From Muricea muricata (lineage: Eukaryota > Cnidaria > Anthozoa > Malacalcyonacea > Plexauridae), in the NCBI GenBank assembly GCA_963855995.1, contig OY979716.1, positions 37,969,624-38,033,623 of the forward strand: 64,000 nt of DNA, given 5' to 3'. The notes below the pieces were generated by a model. That model saw nothing but the letters and a program-made list of their open reading frames with translations, was not told the DNA's origin and did not search any database. The translations under genes were made by a program, and so were the position numbers. This document shows positions 44,620 through 54,890 of the stretch, one piece after another (position 1 is the stretch's first letter; every line of letters begins with the position of its first letter).

Positions 44620-45600
44620 TCTTCAATCGCTCTGCCAAGTCATCACCAACAGTACAGCAGCAACAAGCTCTTTGTTGCTGCAGATTGCCTTGTAATTTTC
44701 ATCAAGATCAGCTTTGAACAAGTCCCTACGACACATGTTCAAATCATGATTTGCTGACGCAATGAGAAGGACAGAGGTAGACAAACGCTCCCAGAGATCC
44801 TCTGGAGTTAGTACCAGTTCTTGGGGATCTTTGCCAAAAGAATCACCAACACGCCCGGCCAATCAGTAGATTGAAATGAGGCCTTTTATTAAGGCTACCA
44901 GTAATTTTTGTAGCCTTGCATCCATACTTCGTGTTGTTTTCCTTGCTATGTTCCAAATTTCTGGATTGACCTTGGTAACTTGAAAAAATTACAGTTTTCG
45001 GGTCGTTTAACACTTTGTTTGCATTTTGTTAGTGCCTGCTCGTTTAATCCTGAAGCTAAGATATTGTTCACAACAAGGGAAAGTTTTTCCGGTAATGCTT
45101 GATCAGTAGGTTCGTTGGCAGTCACTTCATGGACAAGTTCGTCAATCAAGCCATCGCTTTGTGTGTCACGTAGCAAGGCACCAGCTTCGCCTGCGCCTTC
45201 GGCAGTCATGCTGATCAGACCAGGTTTGTCAATTTTTCCCCCAGAAGAGCTCCCTCTGTCCTGCTGCTGCACAGCATTATAAGCACCTTTCAGTTTTTGC
45301 ACTACAGGAGCAAATGTGCTTATTATCTCGGTGAGTTGAGAGACTTTTTTTATTGAGCTCTTCTAGGGTGTTTTGCTGCCATTTCCAGCCTCATCGCTGA
45401 CGGCGTTTACAGGTTTTACTTTACTGGCTGCGCCAGATTTTCCCATTTCCCTCGATATACAGGGCTGTTTTGATCTCGGGTGATAAACCTCGATGCTTGC
45501 TCCCGACATACTCGGCTGCGCTGGGTCATGTTCTGAGAGCAGTGTTTTGACTAACATGTTGTCCATGACATTGCTTGTTTGTGCCATGGTGTATGATGAA
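44620..45600 (-). pseudogene. DIRS Gag-like region
   Basis: Starts MAQTSNVMDNML (Met at about 45589), with a single in-frame TAG at 45363-45365, and then continues in the same frame through KKVSQLTEIISTFAP to KRPENCNFF. A frameshift near 44965 leads into VNPEIWNIARKTTRSMDARL and, in the next open frame, DLNMCRRDLFKADL. The NC-x-VNPEIW pattern is shared with DIRS copy 1. No zinc knuckle is present, as usual for this order. Confidence 0.65.
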
Positions 45601-46443
45601 ATATTTGCCACGACAGCGAAGAGTTTGCCTCGCAAACTCGATGGTATGTATATTTTTAGGATTTCGTTTATGGATGACCAAACACGCCATTAATGGCAGA
45701 GTGTGCAACGTAGAATGATCAACTGTGCGCATGCGTAGTATCTTGTGGAGTCTCTGCGGTAGAAACTGATAGAATTCAGTTTTTACAATATACATTTGTT
45801 ACTTAATAAATATAAGTAACATAACTTGAACAAGGCAAGATCTTTAAATCCCAGATCACATAATCTAAGTAACTACTATATCATTTCTTTCAGTGTTCTA
45901 TTTTCAACAGAGTAGAAAGCTTACCACGCAAAATTTTAACATTGTAGAAAGCTTACCATGTGGAAAATCATCAGATCTTATGCAATCAGAAGATGTTATA
46001 TAATCTAGAATAGGTTATGCCTGCCTTTCAGCATTTGAATTTGGGCTGCTCTTAAGAAATGCGGTGAATATATCTGCTTTAAGCGCAATCTTACGGAATG
46101 ATAGAACGTGAACTGTGACCTTACAATGCATTTTGAGCATGTATAGAAAGCCTAGAGACTGCAAGCCTTTGCATAAAGAATCAAGCTAGTCTTTTCTATG
46201 CCTAACAAGCTCATTGTGTGTCAGCTCATGAACCAAGCACCCCTTATTTCCAATATTAATCAACTCAGTACTTTGACCATTCAGATGCATTAATAACCTC
46301 CCAAAAAACCGCAGATTTTGGATGTGTTTCTAACACACCGTGTAACGCCTCTTTCAGTTTTGGCTTCATCCAACTCTTCAATCAAATTCAGGAGAGTTGA
46401 TGTCATTTCACTTAAAGTTATGTATTCCTTAGAAATTGGCAAA
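45601..46443. other. no gene recognised
   Basis: Lies between the DIRS copy 3 Gag and the HECT-like gene; a decayed 5' end of the DIRS element may be included. Nothing else is visible. Confidence 0.4.
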
Positions 46444-49367
46444 TTAGGATCCTCTCCTAAATGGGACCGTATCTCCCTCAAACAATCTTTTAACAACCTC
46501 ATAAAAACACAGACAAAAAAACTTGTTGCGTAGTGCCCCAGCATCATCACCCGACTCTCCAGATCCTACGAATATAACACAAATATTTTTTTTCAGCCTT
46601 TCAGGATGCTTTAGTGCCAATTTATAGAATGCCAAATACACCACAAATCATCCCTATTCACATCCAACCATAAATTATCGTTAGAGTCAACAACATTATT
46701 AGCAAAATTCTGCAGTATATCATGCAAGGACCTGTTCTGACCCAGAGGTGAAAGGAGAAATAGATCTTGATCTGAATCTAATGATGAAGACAGAAAGGTC
46801 GACTCACAGATACTAAGACCCTGCTCATGAACATCTAAGGAAGAAGATGGAACAGTGGATGGACTGCTGATAACTTCAGGTGCATCAGCATCTAACAATA
46901 ACTGTACAGCTTCATCAGTACAGCCTTTTGAGATGGTGAGTGCTGAAAGATGTTCTGATTGCTGCTTACTAGGGCAAATTTCAGCGAGTTTACTCATTGC
47001 TTCAGAATATCTGTCATCATTTTGATCATTGTGATTTTGATCATGAATTGTCTGAACATCATCCTACACAATGTATATATCATGTATATAAAAAACCAAT
47101 ACCACATGAAAAAAACATCAATGTTATATGATAATTTATATCCATATCTTTTTAAAAAGAAAACAGGACAAATGGTGCAGTTTCTTCTAAAAGTCAAGAA
47201 AAAATCATTTTTGAAAAACACATGATTGTAAAATACATTCTTTCTATATGACATTCATTCAAACCAATCTGGGAAATACAGTATTTATCAGTTACATACC
47301 TGCATCGAGTGGTATTTTGTTGAATACAACAAGATGCGAGTATATAATTGACATATTCACCCCAATTTCGTGCACAAAATACTTAAAAATAGACCACATT
47401 TATGTGAGAAATATTCAAAATATCTAATACAGATTTAATTGAAGAAACATTTCAAAAATCGTTGCTATCTTAATTTCTTTTCCAACTGTTTTGTTTTGCT
47501 ATCTCATTTTGCCTCTGCCAACTTGAATATTTTGACAAGACTGGGTACTATGCCCTACCATGTGAATCATTGCCATGATAACATAAGATGTTTACCACAT
47601 CTCACTTTTATAGCATTGGGGGGGGGGGGATATTTGGGGAGATCATGTGATAAGAAATACATTTTTTATTGGATGATTTGAATCTGAGGTGTAAAATTAA
47701 GATTTAATTGCCATTATTGCTATTAGGATTTTCATGTATATTCATACCTCATGAAGTTCATTCAATGTCATTTGACAGGACTGTGAGGAACATGCAAGGA
47801 AGATCATTAAATGGTCTGAGCCATATAATTTTTTGAGAAAAAAGGCGGCTGATCATAGCCCCATCAAGCAACTGGTCTTTTGTTAAACATGGTCTTCTCA
47901 AACTTAACCCAACACCAAGAAGTATTTCAAGTCTTAACAAAGAAATAGAAAGGATTTGGAATTATGGGGAACTATTTGCCACCAATTGTGTCTTGCGAGA
48001 GTTGCTGTGGGAATTTTTCATTTTTCTTTATTTTGGAGATGTTGGAAAACTTATAATTAGTAACTTGTGTCATGTGGATTTGAAAACTAAGTGACCATAC
48101 AATCAGGACCGCCCATACAATTTTGCAGGCCTGGGACAGTCCCCCCCCTGCAAGAAACCCTTTGAAAATAGGATATCAGTTTACAATTATATGTGATTTT
48201 GTGTACTGAATTATAAGGTCATTGTATACACTACTGCATTGCTGGAGGCTTGCATACCAATGCAATATTACTTTTTATTTCTATTGTACTTTTGTCCCCC
48301 TTCTGACAGCCAACAAATTAAGTCTGGTAATATTACACTGACATGCAGAAATCAACTTGGTCATTGGAACAATAATTGTTTTCAAGTAAACTAACGATAT
48401 TATATTCAAACAACCTGTTATATTCAAAACATGGAACCAATAACCATGCATATTAAGATTACAGGTTTGAGTACATATACTAAGTACAGGGTTTGCACAG
48501 TTTCATCTGTAAATCATCAACTGTACACCCCTACCAAAACATCCTTTCCAGTTTAATTTCCTCAGTAGGCCAATGGCTATTTAGTAATCATTTGAACCCT
48601 AGCCTGCATAACAGGTGGTAATGAATATACCATCTGCTGAAATTATTCACTGATATTCTGAGTTCCCTGTCAGCTGAGTGACTGAGCATTCTGATTGGTC
48701 ACAATACCAGTGCTAATTTTAGAGGTGCAATACTTGTCAGTCACAGGTAAGTGTAAATTGATTCTCAAACAGGCGTTAAAAGCCTGTCTAAATGTAGATC
48801 AATTTTTTTGCCGACCCTATTATTTTTTTATGCCGTTGACCACGCAACCCTATTTTCTCCGGGTGGTTGCGGGCTGATCATGTGGCATGCCAATTGATGG
48901 CATGTGTTGCCACAATGATGAATTTACTCACAAATCTGCCAAAAACCATGAAAAATTATTTAAAAAGTTTTTTTCTGACCTACCAACCCTAGTTTTTTAA
49001 CGATATGTAATCGGAACCACAAGTATTTTTTAGGGCTTAGTCTGCATACAAAACAAAAAGCGTACCGTGTTGAGATAGTTGTACCTCCAATATCCACAGA
49101 CGAAAAAGACTCGCTGGAAAGCTTTTCTTTGAAACACTCGTCTAGATATTGAAAAACTTCCTCATCTGACCAATTTTTATCAATCATGAGTTCATTCAGC
49201 ACCAACCCTCCCTCCACAAGACGACTGGCTTTTTCGGATGCCCGTACAATCTTGTCTGTCTTAGAATTGGGTAACAATATAATCTCTTTTGATCTAAATA
49301 TTTCTCTCTTTCGATGTCGGTTGCTGTCAAAACCTCGTGTGTAAGGCACATTTGCTCTCGTTGGCAT
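46444..49367 (-). pseudogene. G2E3-like HECT-domain gene, broken
   Basis: Exon 1 (from the Met at 49367 to a likely donor at ~49063, ACACG/GTACGC) encodes REIFRSKEIILLPN and then KNWSDEEVFQYLDECF. A distal exon starts after an acceptor TTGTGTAG at 47064 and reads HLSALTISKGCTDEAVQLLL (a UBA/CUE-like helix pattern), then NLWLDVNRDDLW. A one-base frameshift near 46640 leads to AFYKLALKHPERLKKNICVI and FVGSGESGDDAGALRNKFF, typical of the HECT-like domain of G2E3-type ubiquitin ligases (pattern FxGExGxDxGGLxxEFF). The frame ends at 46444, before the catalytic Cys region, so the copy is truncated as well as shifted. The span 47064-49063 is intron or lost exons. Confidence 0.55.
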
Positions 49368-49395
49368 GCCCTAGCAGATTGGCGATTGGTAATTC

Positions 49396-49542
49396 TAGTG
49401 TTTTAATAGTAATATCAACCTTTTGTTAAGTTATATTGCATATACACACAGATATCTTAAAGCTGTTCCGTAGCTAGTCTCTTGTTTTTAGTTTTTCCGG
49501 CCACAGACCTCGCACATGGTCCGCTGGCGTGCTGACGTAACA
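49396..49542 (-). repeat. 3' LTR of the deleted Ty3 element
   Basis: On the minus strand it begins TGTTACGTCAGC and ends near AAAACACTA. It differs from 51786-51932 at only a few positions (for example TTTCCGG against TTTCCCG). It lies 28 bp from the putative start codon of the HECT-like gene (49367). Confidence 0.9.
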
Positions 49543-50268
49543 GACATGGAACGTCAGAACGAACATGGAAAGGGATTCGATGGTGGGGTTGTTGTTTGGG
49601 GGAGACATCAGGATCAATGTGCAACTTAACAGTCTTACCAGTTAGCTTTCCAATCCCAGAGAATAGGCACTCGAATTCAGGGGGATACTGGTCGGTTGAT
49701 GGTAAGTGGTGGGTGGTGCTGTTGATCGTAACTTGGAGCAAGGAGAGTTGGCAAGCAGTGGTGTAACTTAACAAGTTTCTGGAGTTCCCATCAGCCACAT
49801 AAAATTGGGCAGAAAGGTGTTTAGAATCATCGGAAATATCGGTTGTTATGATCCCTTTCAGTGGCATGACCCATAGGAATAAATTTTGTGGTTTTTTTGG
49901 ATTAGTTTGATTCTTTTGGTACGGGTAATTTGGTTATAGGTGACAGCATCCAGGATGTTGACGGAAGCACCAGAGTCTATCATGACTAATATACTACACC
50001 CTGCAATTTTTACCTGGCACTTTGGTGGTTTGGGTATACCAGAGAGATTTGCGATGGTAAAAACATACTCGGGCTCGGAGTCGGAATCGGGTGGGGCCTT
50101 GGGTTGGATATGGGTGACATTCCTTACGTGCTGTGAGGATGGAAGTTTGGTACGGCAAACCCGGGCGAAATGTCCGATTTTCCCACAGGACTTGCAGTCT
50201 GCCTCTGGCTGGGCAAGCTCTAAAATGAGGGTATGTCCCACCGCAGTTTCCACAGGTTTCTTTGACAC
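49457..50268 (-). pseudogene. Ty3 nucleocapsid-protease-Pol fragment
   Basis: The frame from 50268 gives the zinc knuckle CKSCGKIGHFARVC, then the protease core VMIDSGASVNIL. A second frame from 49867 gives FYVADGNSRNLLSYTTA and FSGIGKLTGKTVKLHIDPDV (the region before RT), ending RIPFHVRSDVPC. The next codons are LTR sequence and the frame stops inside it. A first zinc-knuckle half (ETCGNCGGTYPH) lies upstream in another frame, so there is also a frameshift between the knuckles. The protease DSG triad is intact. Confidence 0.8.
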
Positions 50269-50332
50269 GATTTTGTTCTCCAGCGCCTCTTATGTTACGC
50301 GATTGTTGGTTCTCAAAACGGGATCTTGGGTG

Positions 50333-51046
50333 CCCAGCTAGCACACAACGTTATCCCAACATTGGCTGAACGTCGTATTTACGTTAAGTCGTGACCTAAC
50401 GTTAATACAACGTTCCCACCATGTTGTCTTTCTTACTTAAAAGCCCCAGACGTTGTATCAACGTTGGTTGAATGTTAAATGTTAACGTTCGCCAAGGTGT
50501 CATTTTTACGTTGTATAGTAACGTTGTATCAACGTTGGTTGAACGTTGAGATTGACGTTTGATAAATGTGATATTTTTACCTTGTATCCTAACGTTGTAT
50601 CAACGTTGGTTGAACGTGGAAATTGACGTTTGATAAATGTGATATTTTTAGGTTATATAGCAACGTTTGATAAACGTTGGTTGAACGTTGAGATTAACGT
50701 TCGCTAAGTTCAATTTCACGTTGTATAGTGACGTTGTTTCAACGTTGGTTGAACGTTGAGATGAACGTTCGCTAAGTTGATTTTTAGCTAAGACAGTATC
50801 GATACTTTATATTATATTTTGAACGTTGGTCTAAGGTTGTGTGAACGTCGGCTGAACGTTGTGTGAACGTCAGCTAAACGTTGCTTGAACGTTGTAATAA
50901 CGTCGTAATCTAACGTTAGCCCCAACGTTGTCACAACGTTCCTACGAGTTCACAAAAAAACGTTGACACAACGTTGAGAACGACGTTGTATAAACGTTCG
51001 GCGAACGTTGATACAACGTTGCCTCAACGTGATTGTGCTAGCTGGG
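50333..51046. mobile_element. ACGTT-rich inverted-repeat element inserted in the Ty3 Gag
   Basis: Perfect 13-bp inverted ends CCCAGCTAGCACA and TGTGCTAGCTGGG bound a segment in which ACGTT and its palindromic extension CAACGTTG recur throughout. Five units of ~71 bp (ACGTTGTATCAACGTTGGTT, then GAACGTTGAGATTGACGTTT) occupy 50451-50790. It has no ORF and interrupts the Gag/zinc-knuckle coding region. Flanks GGTGCC and GGTGGC could be an imperfect 6-bp target duplication. Confidence 0.7.
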
Positions 51047-51051
51047 TGGCC

Positions 51052-51573
51052 TGTGACTTCCGTATTTTGGTGTTGTTGATTTCCGTAGCGAACTGAATTG
51101 ACACTGGAAAACTCTTGTTTCTTGACTTGACTGTGGCATGTCTGTCGCTTATTTCGAGGACTCTGCCGGTTTTCATGAGGTTCGGTAGATCCAGATTGTC
51201 ACGAAGGGCTCGTCGGCATAGAGAATTAGACGGTACAAGTCAAAATAATATGGTCTTTGATCTCTTTATCGGGGTCGCTAAATTCGCATGTTTGAGAGAG
51301 ATGGCGTAATCGAGTGTGGTATGAGTCGAGGGACTCGTCGGGTTTTTGCTTTGCTTGGCGAAAGTTAAAAACTTCAAAAGCAACATTTGTTTGGGGTGAG
51401 AAGTACTGGGTGAGCTTTTCTACAACGGTCTTGTAGTTTTCGTTGCTGCTAGTGGGTAGAGTATCGTAGATATCATCAACATCAGGACCAGCATAGTGCA
51501 AGAGCAAAGCCATTTTTCTTTTGTCAGCAGTGATGTTGAGGCCACTTTTTCCATCTTGGCCCATTATTCGCAT
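51052..51573 (-). pseudogene. Ty3 Gag (retrotransposon gag domain)
   Basis: The frame from 51573 contains KMALLLHYAGPDVDDIYDTL, KTVVEKLTQYFSPQTN and FRQAKQKPDESLDSYHTRLR, the core of the Ty3-type Gag capsid domain. It stops at 51226, where a frameshift leads on to CRRALRDNLDLPNLMKTGRV up to the inserted ACGTT-rich element. The starting Met is close to the LTR side. Confidence 0.8.
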
Positions 51574-51769
51574 CCTCGTGTATGTTGAACAGTGGAAAAT
51601 CTGGGAGCGAAGCCATTTTTTATTTTAAGGTGCGTTATACTAAAATTGTGCGGTATGTATTTACTTGTGTGTCGGTGACACTCTCAATGTTGTGTTGTTA
51701 TGATCTGCTTCGGCTGGTTCACTTCTTCGTTCCTTGTTTGATTTGTGTCGTGGGAGTGTTGATCGCGTA

Positions 51770-51781
51770 TCCTCGTCGCCA
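51770..51781 (-). other. primer binding site of the deleted Ty3 element
   Basis: TGGCGACGAGGA on the minus strand lies a few bases inside the 5' LTR. TGG at its start is the usual complement of a tRNA CCA end. The tRNA was not identified. Confidence 0.55.
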
Positions 51782-51785
51782 GATG

Positions 51786-51932
51786 TAGTGTTTTAATAGT
51801 AATATCAACCTTTTGTTAAGTTATATTGCATATACACGCAGATATCTTAAAGCTGTTCCGTAGCTAGTCTCTTGTTTTTAGTTTTTCCCGCCACAGACCT
51901 CGCACATGGTCCGCTGGCGTGCTGACGTAACA
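51786..51932 (-). repeat. 5' LTR of the deleted Ty3 element
   Basis: Near-identical to 49396-49542. Short for a Ty3 LTR but complete, beginning TGTTACGTC on the minus strand. Confidence 0.9.
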
Positions 51933-52138
51933 GAACTGTTTTTAAAACTACATTACAGTAATTCCTCTGAAATATTGGGGCTCTGCCACGCAAGGATCCT
52001 TGTCTGAATAGAGACCTTAAGATTGCCGTTTACCTCAAATGCCTAACCGCAGTTTGCGGGCTGCTGTTTGCCAATTGCGGTATCTGATTTTGGGAAATTA
52101 AGATTACGGGAAATACTGTGGTGTGAGGAAATTTCAAA

Positions 52139-53958
52139 ATGGCGGTGGCCCAAAGGTATTGTATTTATCGTTTTTGGTTATTAAATTTTGTTTATACTTC
52201 TTTAGAATGAAAAACATCGAACTTGTGCCTGATTTTCTGCTAGGAGATGCTTTAGAGACGTTTTGCAGTTGATGTTGCATGACGATAGCAGCTCATCCAG
52301 CAATAAAGACGACCTGGACTTGTTGTTGCTAGACTGCCTAGACACAGGGTTTCGTGCTCGGAGTAGAATATCTGAGATTAGGCTACACCTTGCTGACCTT
52401 TCTGAAATACAGTGGAAGAGATGTTCAGGTAGCTTTTCTGCGCTTAATAATTTTAATATAGCTGCATTGCAATGATCACAAAATGAAGTATAAAGGTGTT
52501 AAATGTAAACATGTCAAATGCTTTGTTCACATTTTGAATTTCTACACTAGTAAAATATGATAACAGAAACAGACAATGCAGAACTGACTTAAATTAGTAT
52601 CTTAAATTAGGATGCATTTATAATGTATTGAGTAATTTCAAATGAAAATGAGTTTGCTTAGAATTCGAAAGAAAAACTCTGTACAGTAAAAATACTATTG
52701 CCATGAATTTGGTTAGCTTCGGCTATGATGTCAATAGTGCAAGGACTTTGGGTAATTAACTTCTACATAGTGGCCACTTGGAATCTTGAATTTTATAAAT
52801 GAAAGATACCTCTTTACTTGTTAGATTTCAAAAAGATGACATGTTCCGGCTTTTGAATACATTGCAAATGCCAGAAAAGTATATTGGATATGAAGGGACT
52901 ACTTGTACTGGACTGGAAGGCCTTATGATAATGCTACGGCGACTCGCATATCCAAATAGGTGGTGTGACCTGGTGTATATATTTGGTAGACCAGAGGCTG
53001 AACTGAGCATCATTTTTAATACGGTATGTACTCTTTTTTAGCCTGTGTTGCAAAAATTAACTTTATTTACTATACCTATTATACGAACCTATGTTGCTGT
53101 TTCATGTACTTGTCATAATACAAACCGGTACTTTATTTGTACAATTGATACTGAATTCACTTAGTATGTCTTTTTAAATTCACCTCTGCCCCTATATTTT
53201 AGGTTATCCATGACGTTTATACACGGTTCAATCACTTGCTCGCTACATTAGACCTAATGTGGCTAGATCCAGAGGTTATGTCAAATACTATACATGCAAA
53301 AGGAGCTCCACTATGCCAGTGTTGGGGTTTCATTGATGGAAGTGCTCGGCCTATTGCTCGACCAGTGAAAAATCAAAATGTAATGTACAGTGGCCACAAA
53401 CGAATCCATTGTATAAAATTTCAGGTGTGTTAAAAAACAAATTTATATACGATGACCAATTATCATGTGAAATTATGTTTTCAGCTGGCCTGAAAGTCTA
53501 AATTTTACTCTTTTTACCTTTAGTCAGTTATCACTCCTAATGGTTTGATTGCCAACTTATTTGGGCCTGTGGAGGGAAGGCGTCATGATGCCTTTATTTT
53601 AGGCATCAGCGGTCTGCTACCTCAGCTTGGAAGGATTACAAAATCAGATGGTGAACCCTATGTTGTGTATGGCGACCCAGCATATGGGATGTCAGCTCAT
53701 ATTATATCTCCATTCAAAGGAGCACACTTAACTCAGTTACAACAGCAATTTAACCATAAAATGAGTGAAGTTCGAGTATCTGTGGAATGGGGTTTTGGCA
53801 AAATTATTCAGTACTTCGCCTACCTAGATTTTCGCAAGAATTTAAAGGTTTTGTTGCAACCAGTCGCAAAGCACTATGCTGTTGGAGCACTCTTGACAAA
53901 CTGTCAAACATGCCTTTATGGCTCTGTCGCTAGTTCATTTTTGACTCGGAGCCTTTGA
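52139..53958 (+). CDS. PIF/Harbinger transposase, five exons, intact after splicing
   Basis: Exons 52139-52155, 52244-52428, 52806-53023, 53203-53424 and 53524-53958 join in frame to 358 codons, with GT-AG at each intron. The start MAVAQR has an AAAATGG context. The catalytic domain is DDE_Tnp_4 type: WGFIDGSARPIARP (Asp185), GRRHDAF, VYGDPAYG (Asp265) and VSVEWGFGKI (Glu302). A Ser/Asp-rich part with DDLDLLLLDCLD comes near the N-terminus. The acceptor of exon 3 (AAATGAAAG) is weak, but the alternative at 52824 breaks the frame. The enzyme cuts and pastes the element, usually with a Myb-like partner protein. That partner is the convergent gene 54249-59303. Confidence 0.85.
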
Positions 53959-54506
53959 AACTTGAGGAGTACCTGACAAATGGAAACTAGATCCTAGTGG
54001 TTGATAAGATGCCTAAAATAAGAAATACACACACATTTTCTAATAATTTTTTCCATATATTTATTTCAGACCCAATTATATTATAATCATCATTAACATT
54101 ATTCAATAATTTATTAAATATGTAAGTATATAACTTATATCTTTGTACATATGATACATATAACAAGATTTGGTAACTATGAAGTTGTGTAACAAAGTTG
54201 TGTAATATGTGTAACAAATGTTAAGAATGAAATGAAACATGATCCTGTCTACAATTTATCTTTGAAAACATTAAGGAAGGCTTTTCTTTCCTCTAATTCC
54301 ATGTTTAGCCTTTTTTTTCGCTCAGCCTCAAACTCAAATTTTGCCTTTTCAAATTCAAACTCTAATTGTCGTTGTTGTAGCTCTTGTTCCTTAAGGCTTG
54401 CTTTTCTATCAAATTTAGTTTTCAACAATTCAACTACAGAATGCTTGCTCACTCTCTTTCTTTTTGGAGTCCCTAAAAATAGAGAGGAAGCAAGATGTAA
54501 TCAACA

Positions 54507-54512
54507 CTGCAC
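54507..54512. repeat. left 6-bp target site duplication CTGCAC
   Basis: CTGCAC directly precedes the TIR start TATGGTG. The same six bases follow the other TIR at 58385-58390. Confidence 0.8.
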
Positions 54513-54794
54513 TATGGTGACCTAGGAGTGCCATTCACAATTTTCATTTTTTTAAAAAAAATTCAAATACATTTTAATTTTGTTTTAAAAAATGAAATAA
54601 TTAAAAAAGAAAAATAAGATTAAATTCTAAAGAAAGTAAATTGAAACCTCCATTATTTCTATACAAATGCTAATTTGTTTTTGAAAATACAATCAATGTA
54701 AAAAGGAAATCACTTCAGATCTGAAACAACTATAAAATAAAATCAATTTAAAAATTCCCCATGGCCTAGACGTGCCATAATATACCATGATGCT
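54513..54794 (+). repeat. left TIR of the IS3EU-like element
   Basis: Matches the reverse complement of 58134-58384, with an extra ~22 bp around 54660-54685. It ends 96 bp before the integrase ATG, so the promoter of that gene is probably in or beside the TIR. Confidence 0.88.
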
Positions 54795-54890
54795 CAGCGT
54801 GCTTGAGACAGAGTAATTGACTCGAGGGTGGAAGAGCCTGTATGCAGGTTATAAATTTGCGCGCGCAAGCGCGAGTATATACAATCCAAT

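Larger units (their letters stand above)
41905..45600 (-). mobile_element. DIRS-type retroelement, copy 3 (broken, ends missing)
   Basis: Gag (45600-44620), RT (44384-43640), RNase H (43644-42810, tail to 42484) and tyrosine recombinase (42799-41905) follow in DIRS order on the minus strand. The hairpin with the TTACAGGTAAG block found in the other two copies is absent from the left side, and no inverted terminal repeat was seen on the right, so both ends are lost or decayed. There are many frameshifts. Confidence 0.8.
49396..51932 (-). mobile_element. internally deleted Ty3-type element
   Basis: Two near-identical 147-bp LTRs flank Gag, zinc knuckles, protease and only the first part of RT. 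The order on the minus strand is LTR (51932-51786), primer site, Gag, protease, truncated Pol, LTR (49542-49396). Pol runs straight into the 3' LTR, so RT, RNase H and integrase have been deleted. It is therefore non-autonomous. The interior also carries an ACGTT-rich element (50333-51046). No clean target duplication was seen at the outer ends. Confidence 0.85.

Noticed and set aside
46290-46550. Open frame overlapping the HECT-like frame
   Set aside because: The other frame carries the HECT motif FVGSGESGDDAGALR; this one is a shadow.
47758-47940. 60-codon frame in the intron region of the HECT-like gene
   Set aside because: Could be an exon (LFSQKIIWLRPFNDLP), but no splice sites or family match support it.
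52206-52243. Alternative acceptor at 52205 for Harbinger exon 2
   Set aside because: Using it gives a stop after LETFCS; the acceptor at 52243 gives an open frame.
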